Part shown: positions 9,476 to 17,843 of the stretch, piece after piece
Numbering within the stretch: the stretch's first letter is position 1
Layout of the letters: each line of letters starts with the position of its first letter
Origin: Prevotella sp.
Lineage (GTDB): Bacteria; Bacteroidota; Bacteroidia; Bacteroidales; Bacteroidaceae
NCBI GenBank assembly: GCA_015060485.1
Contig: SUYI01000027.1
Location: 1-48,366 of the forward strand
Direction: 5' to 3'
DNA length: 48,366 nt
The notes under the pieces: generated by a model
What the model was told of the DNA's origin: nothing
Databases searched by the model: none
What the model saw: only the letters and a program-made list of their open reading frames with translations
Program-made: the position numbers and the translations under genes

Positions 9476-9946
9476 ATGAAAACCATTCTCCTACAGGTTG
9501 GAAAGACAACAAATAAGCACTTCATAGCCGGTATCAACGACTATGTAGAGCGCATCAACCACTATATGCCTTTCGATGTCGCGACCATACCAGAGCTTAA
9601 AAACACAAAAAATCTGACGGAGGAACAGCAAAAACAAGCTGAGGGCGAACTAATCCTGAAACAGCTGCAGCCCTCGGATACAGTAGTACTCCTCGATGAA
9701 CACGGCACAGAGTATCGCAGCATAGTATTTGCCCGTTGGTTAGAACAGAAACGCAACACAGCGCGCCGACTCATTTTCATTATAGGCGGTCCCTACGGAT
9801 TTTCGAAGGACGTTTATGCAAGAGCCAATGAACAGGTGTCGCTTTCCAAGATGACGTTCTCCCATCAGATGATTCGCCTCACTTTTACTGAGCAAATCTA
9901 TCGTGCCTGCACCATCATCAAAGGAGAGCCCTACCATCACGAATGA
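9476..9946 (+). CDS. rlmH: 23S rRNA (pseudouridine1915-N3)-methyltransferase RlmH
   Basis: A SPOUT-class methyltransferase that modifies Psi1915 of helix 69 in assembled ribosomes. At 156 residues it has the usual family length. It contains the SPOUT trefoil-knot motifs VVLLDEHGTEYRS, FIIGGPYGFS and LSKMTFSHQMIRLTFTEQIYRA, and the diagnostic C-terminal Tyr-His tail (PYHHE). The start MKTILLQVGKTTNKHF aligns with typical family starts. It is the last gene of the ftsK group and converges on pepD; its last codons form the left arm of a hairpin that may act as a terminator. Confidence 0.93.
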   Translation: MKTILLQVGKTTNKHFIAGINDYVERINHYMPFDVATIPELKNTKNLTEEQQKQAEGELILKQLQPSDTVVLLDEHGTEYRSIVFARWLEQKRNTARRLIFIIGGPYGFSKDVYARANEQVSLSKMTFSHQMIRLTFTEQIYRACTIIKGEPYHHE

Positions 9947-9958
9947 CAGCAGGGCTCT
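9925..9958 (+). terminator. Hairpin at the end of rlmH
   Basis: AGAGCCCT (9925-9932) pairs perfectly with AGGGCTCT (9951-9958) across an 18-base loop that contains the rlmH stop. The following bases are pyrimidine-rich (ATCTTACTTCTT) but not a clean T-run, so termination is plausible rather than certain. Confidence 0.4.
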
Positions 9959-9982
9959 ATCTTACTTCTTATTTCTTCCTTC

Positions 9983-11446
9983 TTACTTCTTCTCAGGAAT
10001 CTGCTTCAGCACGTCGAGGAGATGATCCCAAACCATTTGTACCGTAGGAATCAACAATCGTTCGTCGGGAGTGTGCACAAAGCGTAATGTCGGACCAAAC
10101 GATACCATATCGAGGTTCGGATAACGCTCCGAGAACAATCCACACTCCAATCCTGCATGAATACCACGCATGATGGGCTCCTTGCCAAACAGCTTCACAT
10201 AGGACTCCTTGACGATACGCTGCAGGTCGCTGTGCGAACGCATCTTCCAGGCAGGATAGCCGTCAGAATGTTTCACCTCGGCACCAGCCAGTCGGAAGCA
10301 GGCACCAATAGTGGCACACATATTATCGAGGTTAGACATCACATTGCTTCGCTGTGACGACAAGATGTCGATAGAATTGTCTGAAGTCTTAATGCTGGCG
10401 ATATTGCTGCTGGTTTCCACCATGCCGTTCAGCGCAGGATCCTGGCAAATAGCATAAATGCCGTTGTCCACAGCCTGCAGGGCAAAGATGAAGCTGCGTG
10501 CTACCCCACTCTCTATGACGGGTTCAGGATCCGCACTCTCCATCGTCCACACCATCTGCGTATCCGTCACGCAGAACTCTTCCTCCACCAACGAAGCAAA
10601 AATGTTCCAGTCGGCCTTTACATTTTCCTTCACATCATGCGGTACGGCAATGACAAACATACCGTCGCGGGGAATGGCATTGTGTAGCTTGCCACTATTG
10701 AACTGAGCCAGACGAATACCTTCGTACTTATTAATGGTCTGATAGAGGAAACGACCCAACAGCTTGATGGCATTGGCGCGCTGCTTGTTGATATCGTCAC
10801 CCGAGTGACCGCCAACCAAGCCCTTCAACTGAGCACGGAGGAAAAACAGCCCGGCAGGAGCATCAACCTTTTTTATGGTAAACTTTGCCGATGTATTGCG
10901 TCCACCTGCACAGGAAACAAAAATCTCACCCTCATCCTCTGAGTCGAGATTGATCAGGTAGTCGCCCGTCATGAAACCGGCCTTCATACCCTCAGCGCCA
11001 GTCAGACCAGTCTCTTCGTCACGAGTGAATACACACTCAATAGGGCCATGCTCAATATCGTCGGAAGCCAGAAGGGCCAGCTCCATAGCACAGCCGATAC
11101 CGTCGTCAGCTCCCAATGTCGTACCTTCAGCGGTCAGCCACTCTCCGTCGACATAGGTCTTGATGGGATCATTGTCGAAATCAATCTCATAGTCTACCAG
11201 CTTATCGCATACCATATCCATGTGGCTCTGCAAAATTACCGTTTTGCGGTTCTCCATATCTGGTGTGGCACCCTTACGGATAATGACATTACCCGTTTCG
11301 TCTACTTTCGTGTCCAGTCCGTGGCTCTCACCCCACTCTTTCAGATAGGCAATCATCTTCTCTTCACGCTTCGAAGGACGCGGAATTTGGTTAATCTTCG
11401 CAAATTGCTCGAAGACAACAGCAGGTTTTAACTCACTTTTATTCAT
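9983..11446 (-). CDS. pepD: Aminoacyl-histidine dipeptidase (Xaa-His dipeptidase, M20C)
   Basis: A zinc exopeptidase that cleaves Xaa-His and other dipeptides in the cytoplasm. The 487 residues match PepD length. Metal and catalytic motifs are LQSHMDMVCDK (His and catalytic Asp), GTTLGADDGIG (bridging Asp), FTRDEETGLTGAEG (Glu-Glu pair) and a C-terminal HAGLECGLF with the last metal His/Glu. The dimerisation lid domain lies between (GGHSGDDINKQRANAIKLLGRFL). The gene is alone on its strand, divergent from the small membrane protein gene at 11535, with a leader of about 70 bases. The call is firm. Confidence 0.92.
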   Translation of the reverse strand: MNKSELKPAVVFEQFAKINQIPRPSKREEKMIAYLKEWGESHGLDTKVDETGNVIIRKGATPDMENRKTVILQSHMDMVCDKLVDYEIDFDNDPIKTYVDGEWLTAEGTTLGADDGIGCAMELALLASDDIEHGPIECVFTRDEETGLTGAEGMKAGFMTGDYLINLDSEDEGEIFVSCAGGRNTSAKFTIKKVDAPAGLFFLRAQLKGLVGGHSGDDINKQRANAIKLLGRFLYQTINKYEGIRLAQFNSGKLHNAIPRDGMFVIAVPHDVKENVKADWNIFASLVEEEFCVTDTQMVWTMESADPEPVIESGVARSFIFALQAVDNGIYAICQDPALNGMVETSSNIASIKTSDNSIDILSSQRSNVMSNLDNMCATIGACFRLAGAEVKHSDGYPAWKMRSHSDLQRIVKESYVKLFGKEPIMRGIHAGLECGLFSERYPNLDMVSFGPTLRFVHTPDERLLIPTVQMVWDHLLDVLKQIPEKK

Positions 11447-11495
11447 AATTAATAATTATTTGTTGTTTAAAATCTCGTGTTTAATCTTTATTTTG

Positions 11496-11527
11496 TACCT
11501 TTGCAGGCGAATTTGCACGCAAAGTTA
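11496..11527. promoter_or_regulatory. Divergent promoter boxes between pepD and the 11535 gene
   Basis: On the plus strand TACCTTTG (11496-11503) faces the small gene at 11535. On the minus strand TAACTTTG (11527-11520) faces pepD. The two boxes point past each other with 16 bases between them, so the transcripts would overlap at their 5' ends. No full TTTG -33 element was seen for either. Confidence 0.5.
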
Positions 11528-11534
11528 ATCATTT

Positions 11535-11747
11535 ATGACGAAAATACTGCTATCAAGTGCGTTAATAATTGCTATCGGCATGGCATTTTTGCTTGTGAAA
11601 GTACTTTTTTGCAAGAATGGCTCCTTCTCGTCACAGCATATACACGACAGTAAGGCCATGAAGGATCGCGGCATCCACTGCGTCATCGACCAGGACCGCG
11701 AGATGCGCACCAAGAGCAGATTCGCCGTCGATGAGAAATCAAAATAA
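11535..11747 (+). CDS. Small single-pass membrane protein of unknown function
   Basis: A 70-residue protein with one N-terminal hydrophobic segment (residues 4-24, LLSSALIIAIGMAFLLVKVLF), then a polar tail containing CKNGSF, HIHDSKAMKDRGIHCVIDQDREMR. The tail looks conserved in style with short membrane proteins that I recall from other Bacteroidales, but I cannot name a family. A promoter box lies 32 bases upstream and the next gene (OmpH-like lipoprotein) follows after 44 bases in the same direction. The two Cys and two His in the tail could bind a metal, but that is speculation. Coding is supported by the promoter, start position and clear membrane-protein composition. Confidence 0.6.
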   Translation: MTKILLSSALIIAIGMAFLLVKVLFCKNGSFSSQHIHDSKAMKDRGIHCVIDQDREMRTKSRFAVDEKSK

Positions 11748-11791
11748 CAAATGCTCGAAATAACGAAAAATAAAAAACAGAAAAAAAAACA

Positions 11792-12412
11792 ATGAACAAG
11801 TACATGATGATGGCCGCAGGTGCTGTACTCGCACTGGCCTCTTGCAACAATGCAAGCCCCAAGATGGATGAACAACCCTCAGCAGCCGACAATGGTGCAA
11901 CCAGTGGTGTAAAGATTGCTTACGTCGAGGTTGACTCGCTGATGACACAGTATGAATTTTGCAAGGAGTTCACGCTGACCCTTCAGAAGAAAAGCAACAA
12001 TGCCCGTAACACGCTGAACCAGAAAGGTCAGCAACTGCAGAATGCCGCTGCCAACTTCCAGCAGAAGCTGCAGAACAACGGCTTTACCTCTCGTGAGCAG
12101 GCCGAGAGCCAGCAGGCTGCTATCCAGCGCCAGCAGCAGAGTCTGCAGGAGCTGCAGGCCCGTCTAGAGAACGAGTTGGCTACAGAGACTCAGAAGTACA
12201 ATGAAGCTCTGCGTGACTCGCTGATGCATTTTCTCGATGCTTATAACAAGGATAAGAATTACGATCTCATCCTGACCAAGCAGGGTGACAACATCCTCTA
12301 TGCTGCCAAGCGTTTCGATATCACCAACGATGTCATCAACGGCTTAAACAAGCGCTACAAGAAGGCTCCCGCCAAGAAAGAAGAAGAAACAAAGAATGAC
12401 GAGAAAAAGTAA
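11792..12412 (+). CDS. OmpH/Skp-like lipoprotein (periplasmic chaperone family)
   Basis: A 206-residue predicted lipoprotein with lipobox LASC (Cys18). The mature region begins with the OmpH-type strand KIAYVEVDSLMTQYE, followed by a long alpha-helical coiled-coil arm rich in Gln/Lys/Glu (about residues 65-140, with QAESQQAAIQRQQQSLQELQ), then the returning strand YDLILTKQGDNILYAA. This is the Skp layout: trimerisation body plus tentacles that hold unfolded outer-membrane proteins. The lipid anchor differs from soluble E. coli Skp but is seen in Bacteroidetes homologues. The C-terminus is highly charged (KKAPAKKEEETKNDEKK). It is followed by a helicase gene after a palindromic spacer. Confidence 0.82.
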   Translation: MNKYMMMAAGAVLALASCNNASPKMDEQPSAADNGATSGVKIAYVEVDSLMTQYEFCKEFTLTLQKKSNNARNTLNQKGQQLQNAAANFQQKLQNNGFTSREQAESQQAAIQRQQQSLQELQARLENELATETQKYNEALRDSLMHFLDAYNKDKNYDLILTKQGDNILYAAKRFDITNDVINGLNKRYKKAPAKKEEETKNDEKK

Positions 12413-12415
12413 GTT

Positions 12416-12431
12416 GCCAATAGCTATTGGC
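12416..12431. repeat. 16-bp perfect palindrome in a short intergenic spacer
   Basis: GCCAATAGCTATTGGC is fully self-complementary and is followed by a degenerate further copy of the AATAGCTA core. It fills much of the 36-base gap between the OmpH-like gene and the helicase gene. It could be a transcript hairpin or simply a decayed intergenic repeat. Confidence 0.6.
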
Positions 12432-12448
12432 TAATAGCTAACAGCCTG

Positions 12449-13774
12449 ATGGACATCCAGAAGATTCTGACGAAACTTCGCATCACTGAACTTAACGAGA
12501 TGCAACAACACGCCGCCGAGGCCATCACTGGCACCGACGGTGATGTTGTTTTGTTGTCACCAACCGGCACGGGTAAGACACTAGCCTATCTGCTACCCCT
12601 AACCCAACTGCTCGACAACTCCTCCAATGATGTTCAGGCATTGGTTATCACCCCTGGTCGCGAATTGGCCCTGCAGTCTGACACCGTACTGAAAAGCATG
12701 GGATGTGGCCTCCGCTCTACCGCCTGCTATGGCGGTCGTGCAGCGATGGACGAACATAAGGTATTGAAAGAGGTTCGTCCGCAAATTATCTTTGGTACAC
12801 CGGGACGTTTGAACGACCATCTTGACAAGGAGAATATCTCGCGTTACCAGATTCGCTACCTCATCATCGACGAATTTGACAAATGCCTTGAGATGGGTTT
12901 CCAAGCCGAAATGCAAAAACTCATCAAAAATCTGCCGGGACTGCAACGTCGCATCTTGATGTCGGCCACTAATACCGAGCAGATTCCGCAGTTTGTCAAC
13001 ATGTCGAAGAAAGGTACGCTTATCGACTTCTTGCCCGAGGAAAAGCAGACCTCCGAACGTGTCACACTATACGAAGTGCATAGTCCACAAAAGGACAAGC
13101 TCGATACACTCCGACAACTGCTGCTAAGTTTTGGTGATGCGAGTAGCATCGTATTTCTCAACTACCGCGAATCTGTCGAACGTGTCAACAGCTATCTGGT
13201 CGATCATGGCTTCACCACCAGCTGTTTCCATGGTGGATTGGACCAGCGCCAACGCGAGGACCAACTATACCGTTTCTCCAACGGCTCTTCTAACGTACTC
13301 GTAGCCACAGACTTAGCCTCACGTGGTCTCGACATTCCCAATATCCAGAATATCATCCACTACCACTTGTCTGAAAGCCAGGAGGGCTATATCCATCGTG
13401 TAGGTCGTACTGCCCGTTGGGATGCTACAGGCCAAACGTTCTTCATCATCAACAATCAAGAACACATCCCCGACTATGTCGAAGGCGATATTATCCAGTA
13501 TGCTACGACTGAATCGCAGCTTACAGAACCTCCCCTTCCACGCATGGCAACCCTTTACCTCGGCAAAGGCAAGAAAGACAAGCTTTCTAAGGGCGACATC
13601 GTGGGATTCCTCTGCAAAAAAGGCGGTCTGACTTCCGACGAAATCGGACGCATCGACGTGAAAGAGCGCTACACCTATGTTGCTGTCAAGCGCGAAAAAA
13701 TCCAACAGGTGCTTCGCCAGACATGCAGAGAAAAGATCAAAGGTATTAAAACCATCGTAGAAGAGGTGCGCTAA
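12449..13774 (+). CDS. DEAD-box-type ATP-dependent RNA helicase with DbpA C-terminal domain
   Basis: A 441-residue RNA helicase, probably for ribosome assembly. Motifs in order: PTGTGKT (38-44), TPGREL, GTPGR, IIDEFD (the box reads DEFD instead of DEAD, 141-144), MSATN, IVFLNYRES, ATDLASRGLDIP and HRVGRTARWDATG. The C-terminal 65 residues (LSKGDIVGFLCKKGGLTSDEIGRIDVKERYTYVAV and on) form a DbpA-like RNA-binding domain, which in E. coli DbpA recognises 23S rRNA hairpin 92. The Q-motif region is short. The gene follows the OmpH-like lipoprotein with a 36-base gap and precedes serC, which has its own promoter. Confidence 0.88.
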   Translation: MDIQKILTKLRITELNEMQQHAAEAITGTDGDVVLLSPTGTGKTLAYLLPLTQLLDNSSNDVQALVITPGRELALQSDTVLKSMGCGLRSTACYGGRAAMDEHKVLKEVRPQIIFGTPGRLNDHLDKENISRYQIRYLIIDEFDKCLEMGFQAEMQKLIKNLPGLQRRILMSATNTEQIPQFVNMSKKGTLIDFLPEEKQTSERVTLYEVHSPQKDKLDTLRQLLLSFGDASSIVFLNYRESVERVNSYLVDHGFTTSCFHGGLDQRQREDQLYRFSNGSSNVLVATDLASRGLDIPNIQNIIHYHLSESQEGYIHRVGRTARWDATGQTFFIINNQEHIPDYVEGDIIQYATTESQLTEPPLPRMATLYLGKGKKDKLSKGDIVGFLCKKGGLTSDEIGRIDVKERYTYVAVKREKIQQVLRQTCREKIKGIKTIVEEVR

Positions 13775-13840
13775 TTTTGCCACCCCGAGTTGACAAAAAG
13801 CAAGCAAAACAGCATATTTTACTTAATTCTTGCTCAAATA

Positions 13841-13872
13841 TTTGGTCAAATGAAATAAAAAGTGTAACTTCG
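13841..13872 (+). promoter_or_regulatory. Putative serC promoter
   Basis: TTTG (13841-13844), a 20-base spacer and TAACTTCG (13865-13872, one mismatch to TAnnTTTG) form a near-consensus promoter. The leader to the serC ATG is about 45 bases and AT-rich. Confidence 0.6.
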
Positions 13873-13921
13873 CGCCACATTTCGAAAACAATTTTAAACA
13901 TTTAATAATAAACAATCAAAA

Positions 13922-14989
13922 ATGAAGAAGTACAACTTTAACGCCGGTCCTTCGATGCTTCCCCGCGAGGTCATCGAGAAAACCGCTCAACAGTGTCTTG
14001 ATTTCAACGGCTCAGGTCTCTCTCTGATGGAGATCAGCCACCGTGCTAAGGATTTCCAGCCTGTCGTAGACGAGGCTGTAGCTCTCGTAAAGGAGCTCCT
14101 CGACATTCCTGAGGGTTATTCAGTAATCTTCCTCGGTGGTGGTGCAAGCCTCGAGTTCTGCATGATTCCCTACAACTTCCTGATCAAGAAGGCTGCTTAC
14201 CTGAACACTGGTGTTTGGGCTAAGAAGGCCATGAAGGAAGCTAAGCTTTTCGGTGAGGTCGTAGAGGTGGCTTCTTCAGCTGATGCCAACTACACCTTCA
14301 TCCCCAAGGACTGGAGCGTGCCTGCAGATGCTGACTATCTGCACATCACTACAAACAACACCATCTATGGTACTGAAATTCGCAAAGATCTCGAAGTCAA
14401 CGTGCCTCTGATTGCCGATATGTCGTCGGATATCTTCAGCCGTCCTATCGACGTAAAGAAGTACGACGCCATCTACGCTGGTGCTCAGAAGAACCTGGCT
14501 ATGGCCGGTGTCACCATCGTCATCGTGAAGGACGAGAAGCTGGGCAAGGCTCCTCGTGAGATTCCTACCATGCTCGACTATCGCACTCACGTCGACAAGG
14601 GGTCTATGTTCAATACTCCTCCTGTAGTTCCTATCTACAGCGCTCTTGAGACCCTCCGTTGGATCAAGAAGAACGGTGGTGTCGAGGCTATGGACAAGTT
14701 GGCCAAGCAGCGTGCCAAAATCGTCTATGGCGAGATCGACCGCAACAAGATGTTCCAGGGTACCGCCAAGGCTGAGGACCGTTCGCTGATGAACCTCTGC
14801 TTCGTGATGGCTCCTGAGTATCAGGAACTCGAGAAGGACTTCCTCGACTTCGCTACCTCTAAGGGTATGGTCGGAGTTAAGGGTCATCGTTCAGTGGGTG
14901 GTTTCCGCGCTTCTTGCTACAACGCCCAGACCATCGAAGGCTGCAACGCCCTCGTAGCCTGCATGAAGGAATTTGAAGCAAATCACTAA
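13922..14989 (+). CDS. serC: Phosphoserine aminotransferase
   Basis: PLP enzyme that converts 3-phosphohydroxypyruvate and glutamate to phosphoserine; it also serves the PLP pathway in some bacteria. The 355 residues match the family. Visible motifs are [11 protein letters not shown] at the start, [41 protein letters not shown] and the PLP-lysine site [12 protein letters not shown] (Lys190). The C-terminal [15 protein letters not shown] carries the phosphate-binding residues. serA follows on the same strand 99 bases later, so steps one and two of serine synthesis sit together; the gap contains a large inverted repeat. Confidence 0.96.
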   Translation: MKKYNFNAGPSMLPREVIEKTAQQCLDFNGSGLSLMEISHRAKDFQPVVDEAVALVKELLDIPEGYSVIFLGGGASLEFCMIPYNFLIKKAAYLNTGVWAKKAMKEAKLFGEVVEVASSADANYTFIPKDWSVPADADYLHITTNNTIYGTEIRKDLEVNVPLIADMSSDIFSRPIDVKKYDAIYAGAQKNLAMAGVTIVIVKDEKLGKAPREIPTMLDYRTHVDKGSMFNTPPVVPIYSALETLRWIKKNGGVEAMDKLAKQRAKIVYGEIDRNKMFQGTAKAEDRSLMNLCFVMAPEYQELEKDFLDFATSKGMVGVKGHRSVGGFRASCYNAQTIEGCNALVACMKEFEANH

Positions 14990-14998
14990 AAATTAACG

Positions 14999-15069
14999 AC
15001 AACGGATTTCACGGATTAAACGGATAGCCAATAAATAAAAACATCCGTGCAATCTGTGAAATCCGTTGT
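14999..15069. repeat. 27-bp near-perfect inverted repeat between serC and serA
   Basis: The left arm (14999-15025) and right arm (15043-15069) are complementary at 24 of 27 positions around a 17-base loop. Each arm carries the GGATTTCAC core. In RNA this would be a long stable stem just before the serA start, ending 19 bases upstream of its ATG. There is no T-run after it, so it is more likely an RNA-stability or folding element, or a dispersed repeat, than a terminator. Confidence 0.7.
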
Positions 15070-15088
15070 TAAAAATAAAACATTAATC

Positions 15089-16006
15089 ATGAAAGTATTA
15101 GTTGCAACAGAAAAGCCATTCGCAGCAGCTGCTGTCAATGGTATCAAGGCAGAAGTAGAAGCAGCCGGCAATGAGCTGGTGCTGCTCGAGAAATATACAG
15201 AGAAGGCTCAGTTGCTGGACGCTGTGAAGGATGCTGACGCACTGATTATCCGTTCGGACAAGGTGGACGCTGAGGTGCTCGACGCTGCCAAGCAGTTGAA
15301 GATTGTGGTTCGCGCAGGTGCCGGTTACGACAACATCGACCTCGCTGCTGCTACGGCTCACAACGTAGTCGCCGAGAACACCCCTGGTCAGAACGCCAAT
15401 GCAGTAGCAGAGCTTGTATTCGGTCTGCTCGTGATGGCCGTTCGTGGATTCTACAATGGCAAGAGCGGTTCTGAGCTACTCGGCAAGAAGCTGGGTATCC
15501 TCGCTTTCGGTAATGTAGGCCGCAACGTGGCTCGCATCGCTAAGGGCTTTGGTATGGACGTCTATGCTTACGATGCTTTCTGCCCAGCAGAGGTAATCGA
15601 GAAGGCTGGTGTTCACGCCGTTGCTAATCAGGATGCACTCTTCGAGACCTGCGACGTTGTATCACTCCACATCCCCGCTACTCCTGAGACCAAGCAGAGC
15701 ATCAACTACGCCCTGGTTGGTAAGCTGAAGAAGGGTGGCGTGCTGGTGAACACAGCCCGCAAGGAGGTCATCAACGAGCCTGAACTGATTAAACTGATGG
15801 CAGAGCGCGAGGACCTGAAGTTCGTGACCGACATCATGCCCGATGCCAACGACGAATTCTTGAAGTTCGAAGGCCGTTATTTCTCAACACCTAAGAAGAT
15901 GGGTGCTCAGACAGCCGAGGCCAACATCAACGCCGGTATCGCTGCTGCCAAGCAGATTAACGCCTTCTTCAAGGACGGCGACACCAAATTCCAGGTGAAC
16001 AAGTAA
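15089..16006 (+). CDS. serA: D-3-phosphoglycerate dehydrogenase, short form without ACT domain
   Basis: Oxidises 3-phosphoglycerate with NAD, the first step of serine synthesis. I choose the ATG at 15089 (MKVLVATEKPFA, 305 residues) over an in-frame ATG 42 bases upstream, because the upstream part lies inside the inverted repeat. NAD domain motifs are VVRAGAGYDNIDL, GKKLGILAFGNVGRNVARIA, HIPATPETKQSIN and VNTARKEVINEPEL. The usual catalytic TPHIGA-type His motif reads TPKKMGAQTAEAN here, with Lys in place of His. There is no C-terminal serine-sensing ACT domain, so serine feedback through that domain is not expected. It pairs with serC immediately upstream. Confidence 0.9.
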   Translation: MKVLVATEKPFAAAAVNGIKAEVEAAGNELVLLEKYTEKAQLLDAVKDADALIIRSDKVDAEVLDAAKQLKIVVRAGAGYDNIDLAAATAHNVVAENTPGQNANAVAELVFGLLVMAVRGFYNGKSGSELLGKKLGILAFGNVGRNVARIAKGFGMDVYAYDAFCPAEVIEKAGVHAVANQDALFETCDVVSLHIPATPETKQSINYALVGKLKKGGVLVNTARKEVINEPELIKLMAEREDLKFVTDIMPDANDEFLKFEGRYFSTPKKMGAQTAEANINAGIAAAKQINAFFKDGDTKFQVNK

Positions 16007-16028
16007 TCATACTCTCTATAAAAACAGA

Positions 16029-16063
16029 AATCCCTCGCCACATTGGCGGGGGATTCTTATTTT
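16029..16063 (+). terminator. serA terminator, between convergent genes
   Basis: A 12-bp stem (16029-16040 with 16044-16055, one G-T pair, 3-base loop) is followed by CTTATTTTCT. It sits between the convergent serA and GH5 genes and ends one base before the GH5 stop codon. Confidence 0.75.
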
Positions 16064-17710
16064 CTATCTTGCGATGTATTTTCTTCCGTTATGGATGTAG
16101 ATGCCTTTACGCGGTGTTGTCATCCGGTGGCCCTGAATACTGTAAATGACATCATCGTTGATGGTTTTATTGAATGGTAAGGATCTGATTCCTGTTATAG
16201 GCATTGACTCTGATGCCACCTCACAGCCCCACCCTTTTGATATTTTCCCAGATTCCTCTGTTCCATCTTTCTTGAGTAACGAGGCTTTAATAATCTTTGC
16301 TGTAACAGAAGGTTTCTCCTCGAGTGTCTGAAGGGTGACGCGATAAACGTTTGAACCAACTTTACTTGCATCGAAGATTGCTTCAGACGTTTTTGAACCA
16401 GCAGTAAGAGGGATATAATCCTCTTTATAACTACTGCCTGACTTGTCGCCATAAATCTTAAACTGCAATTTTCCAGAATAGTCGTCGTCTAATTCCAGAC
16501 GTATGCCAGTATAGTCAGTAAGTTTTAATGCGGCTGTGCTATTCCAATCGCCATAGAGGAACAACTCGCCCCACTGCGAATCATAGGTTACTGTATATAC
16601 TGTCTGAAAGTCATCTTCTGTGGGATACTTATAGCCGTCAGTGTTTCCGTAGTAGGCCTTAATGAGCGTCTGGGCTAGGTCTGCCTGATTGAAGGCAGGC
16701 AACGAGCGCGATTCGCCATCCGAAAGACCCATCCAGTAGAAGGTACCAATACCATTCTCCTTGGCCTGCTTGATCATATAGTCCATCGCGTAGAAGGCTA
16801 CTTTCTTGTCTGTAGCGTAATAATCTATATTTGACGGCCATGTGGTAAATGTGGCATATTCTCCGATAATCACTGGAGCCCTGTTCAGCAGATTCGCCTT
16901 GATATTGTTCATCAGGTTGTCAATCTCAGTTTTGGCGTTACTTTCACTCTTCCAATTAGGATAGCTGTGCAGCTGGAAGATAATATGACCGCTTTCTTCA
17001 GGCAGGTCAAGCGCTTTCATCGCGTTAGCAGTACTGCTGGCAGAGTAAGTATTGACTATCAGGTTGCGATCCTTGTTGTTTCCTCCCGTATTACGAACGG
17101 TAGTTACGAAACTCTTGGCATAGCTGTTGATGGCCTTATAACCATCGTTAGTAGCTGGCTCGTTCCATCTGTTATTGTCATCCAGCATCTCGTTGTAAGC
17201 TTCAAAGAGCAGCTTCTGGTCGTAGTCCTTGAACTTCTCGGCTATCTGCTTCCACAGATATTCATACTTAGACTTGACTTTTTCGTAAGTCGTCGTGCTG
17301 GCATGCAGCCATTGTGTACCGTCGCCTGTATCGTGATGAACGTTGATGATACAATACATGCCGTTGTCAATCACATAGTCAACCACCTCTTTCACACGAT
17401 TCATCCATGCATCGTTCACCTTACCGTCCTTGTCCATTTCCTGATACCAGGTTACAGGCACACGAATAGCGCCAAAACCAGCCTCCTTCATCATCTTCAT
17501 GAGTTCCGGCTTCGTGACGGGCTGACCCCAGCACTTTTCATGCTGCTCAGTGGTAGTCCAGGTTTTCGAAGCATCTGCTGCATCCAGCGTGTTACCCAGG
17601 TTCCAGCCCACGCCCATGTTCTTGACAGCGTCTTTGGCATTTTCGAAACTGGAAGCTTGAATTGATGTGCATAACATCGCGCTGCATACCAATAGTAGGA
17701 TTTTCTTCAT
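16064..17710 (-). CDS. Secreted GH5 endoglucanase (cellulase) with C-terminal beta-sandwich-like region
   Basis: Predicted exported glycoside hydrolase acting on beta-1,4-glucan or mixed-linkage glucan. 548 residues: signal peptide MKKILLLVCSAMLCTSIQA, then a GH5 (beta/alpha)8 barrel with WNLGNTLDA, GAIRVPVTW, NVHHDTGD, the acid/base pair YNE (Glu174) and the nucleophile in IIGEYATF (Glu284). After about residue 345 comes a strand-rich region that may be a carbohydrate-binding module, followed by a short tail reading MTTPRKGIYIHNGRKYIAR, typical of Prevotella exported enzymes and reminiscent of type IX sorting tails. It stands alone, not in a polysaccharide utilisation locus, with its own promoter. 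Substrate range (cellulose, xyloglucan, lichenan) cannot be fixed from sequence. Confidence 0.88.
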   Translation of the reverse strand: MKKILLLVCSAMLCTSIQASSFENAKDAVKNMGVGWNLGNTLDAADASKTWTTTEQHEKCWGQPVTKPELMKMMKEAGFGAIRVPVTWYQEMDKDGKVNDAWMNRVKEVVDYVIDNGMYCIINVHHDTGDGTQWLHASTTTYEKVKSKYEYLWKQIAEKFKDYDQKLLFEAYNEMLDDNNRWNEPATNDGYKAINSYAKSFVTTVRNTGGNNKDRNLIVNTYSASSTANAMKALDLPEESGHIIFQLHSYPNWKSESNAKTEIDNLMNNIKANLLNRAPVIIGEYATFTTWPSNIDYYATDKKVAFYAMDYMIKQAKENGIGTFYWMGLSDGESRSLPAFNQADLAQTLIKAYYGNTDGYKYPTEDDFQTVYTVTYDSQWGELFLYGDWNSTAALKLTDYTGIRLELDDDYSGKLQFKIYGDKSGSSYKEDYIPLTAGSKTSEAIFDASKVGSNVYRVTLQTLEEKPSVTAKIIKASLLKKDGTEESGKISKGWGCEVASESMPITGIRSLPFNKTINDDVIYSIQGHRMTTPRKGIYIHNGRKYIAR

Positions 17711-17753
17711 ATTAGTTTAGTTAAATAATAATTGTAATTATAGATTTCTTTTG

Positions 17754-17761
17754 CAAAAGTA
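17754..17761 (-). promoter_or_regulatory. -7 element for the GH5 gene
   Basis: TACTTTTG on the minus strand matches TAnnTTTG, with a leader of about 38 bases to the GH5 ATG. The expected -33 position (GTTG, 20 bases upstream) falls in the loop of the msrC terminator hairpin, so terminator and promoter are interleaved. Confidence 0.55.
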
Positions 17762-17764
17762 CAT

Positions 17765-17795
17765 AAAAAAAACGGACTGACCAACCTTCAGTCCG
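17765..17795 (-). terminator. msrC rho-independent terminator
   Basis: CGGACTGA and TCAGTCCG form a perfect 8-bp stem with a 7-base loop (17773-17795), followed on the minus strand by eight T residues (17772-17765). The opposite side is also T-rich, so it could work in both directions. Confidence 0.85.
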
Positions 17796-17843
17796 ATTTT
17801 CTTGTTTTTTTTAGCATCAAGTCAAGCACCAGTCCCTTGCCAT

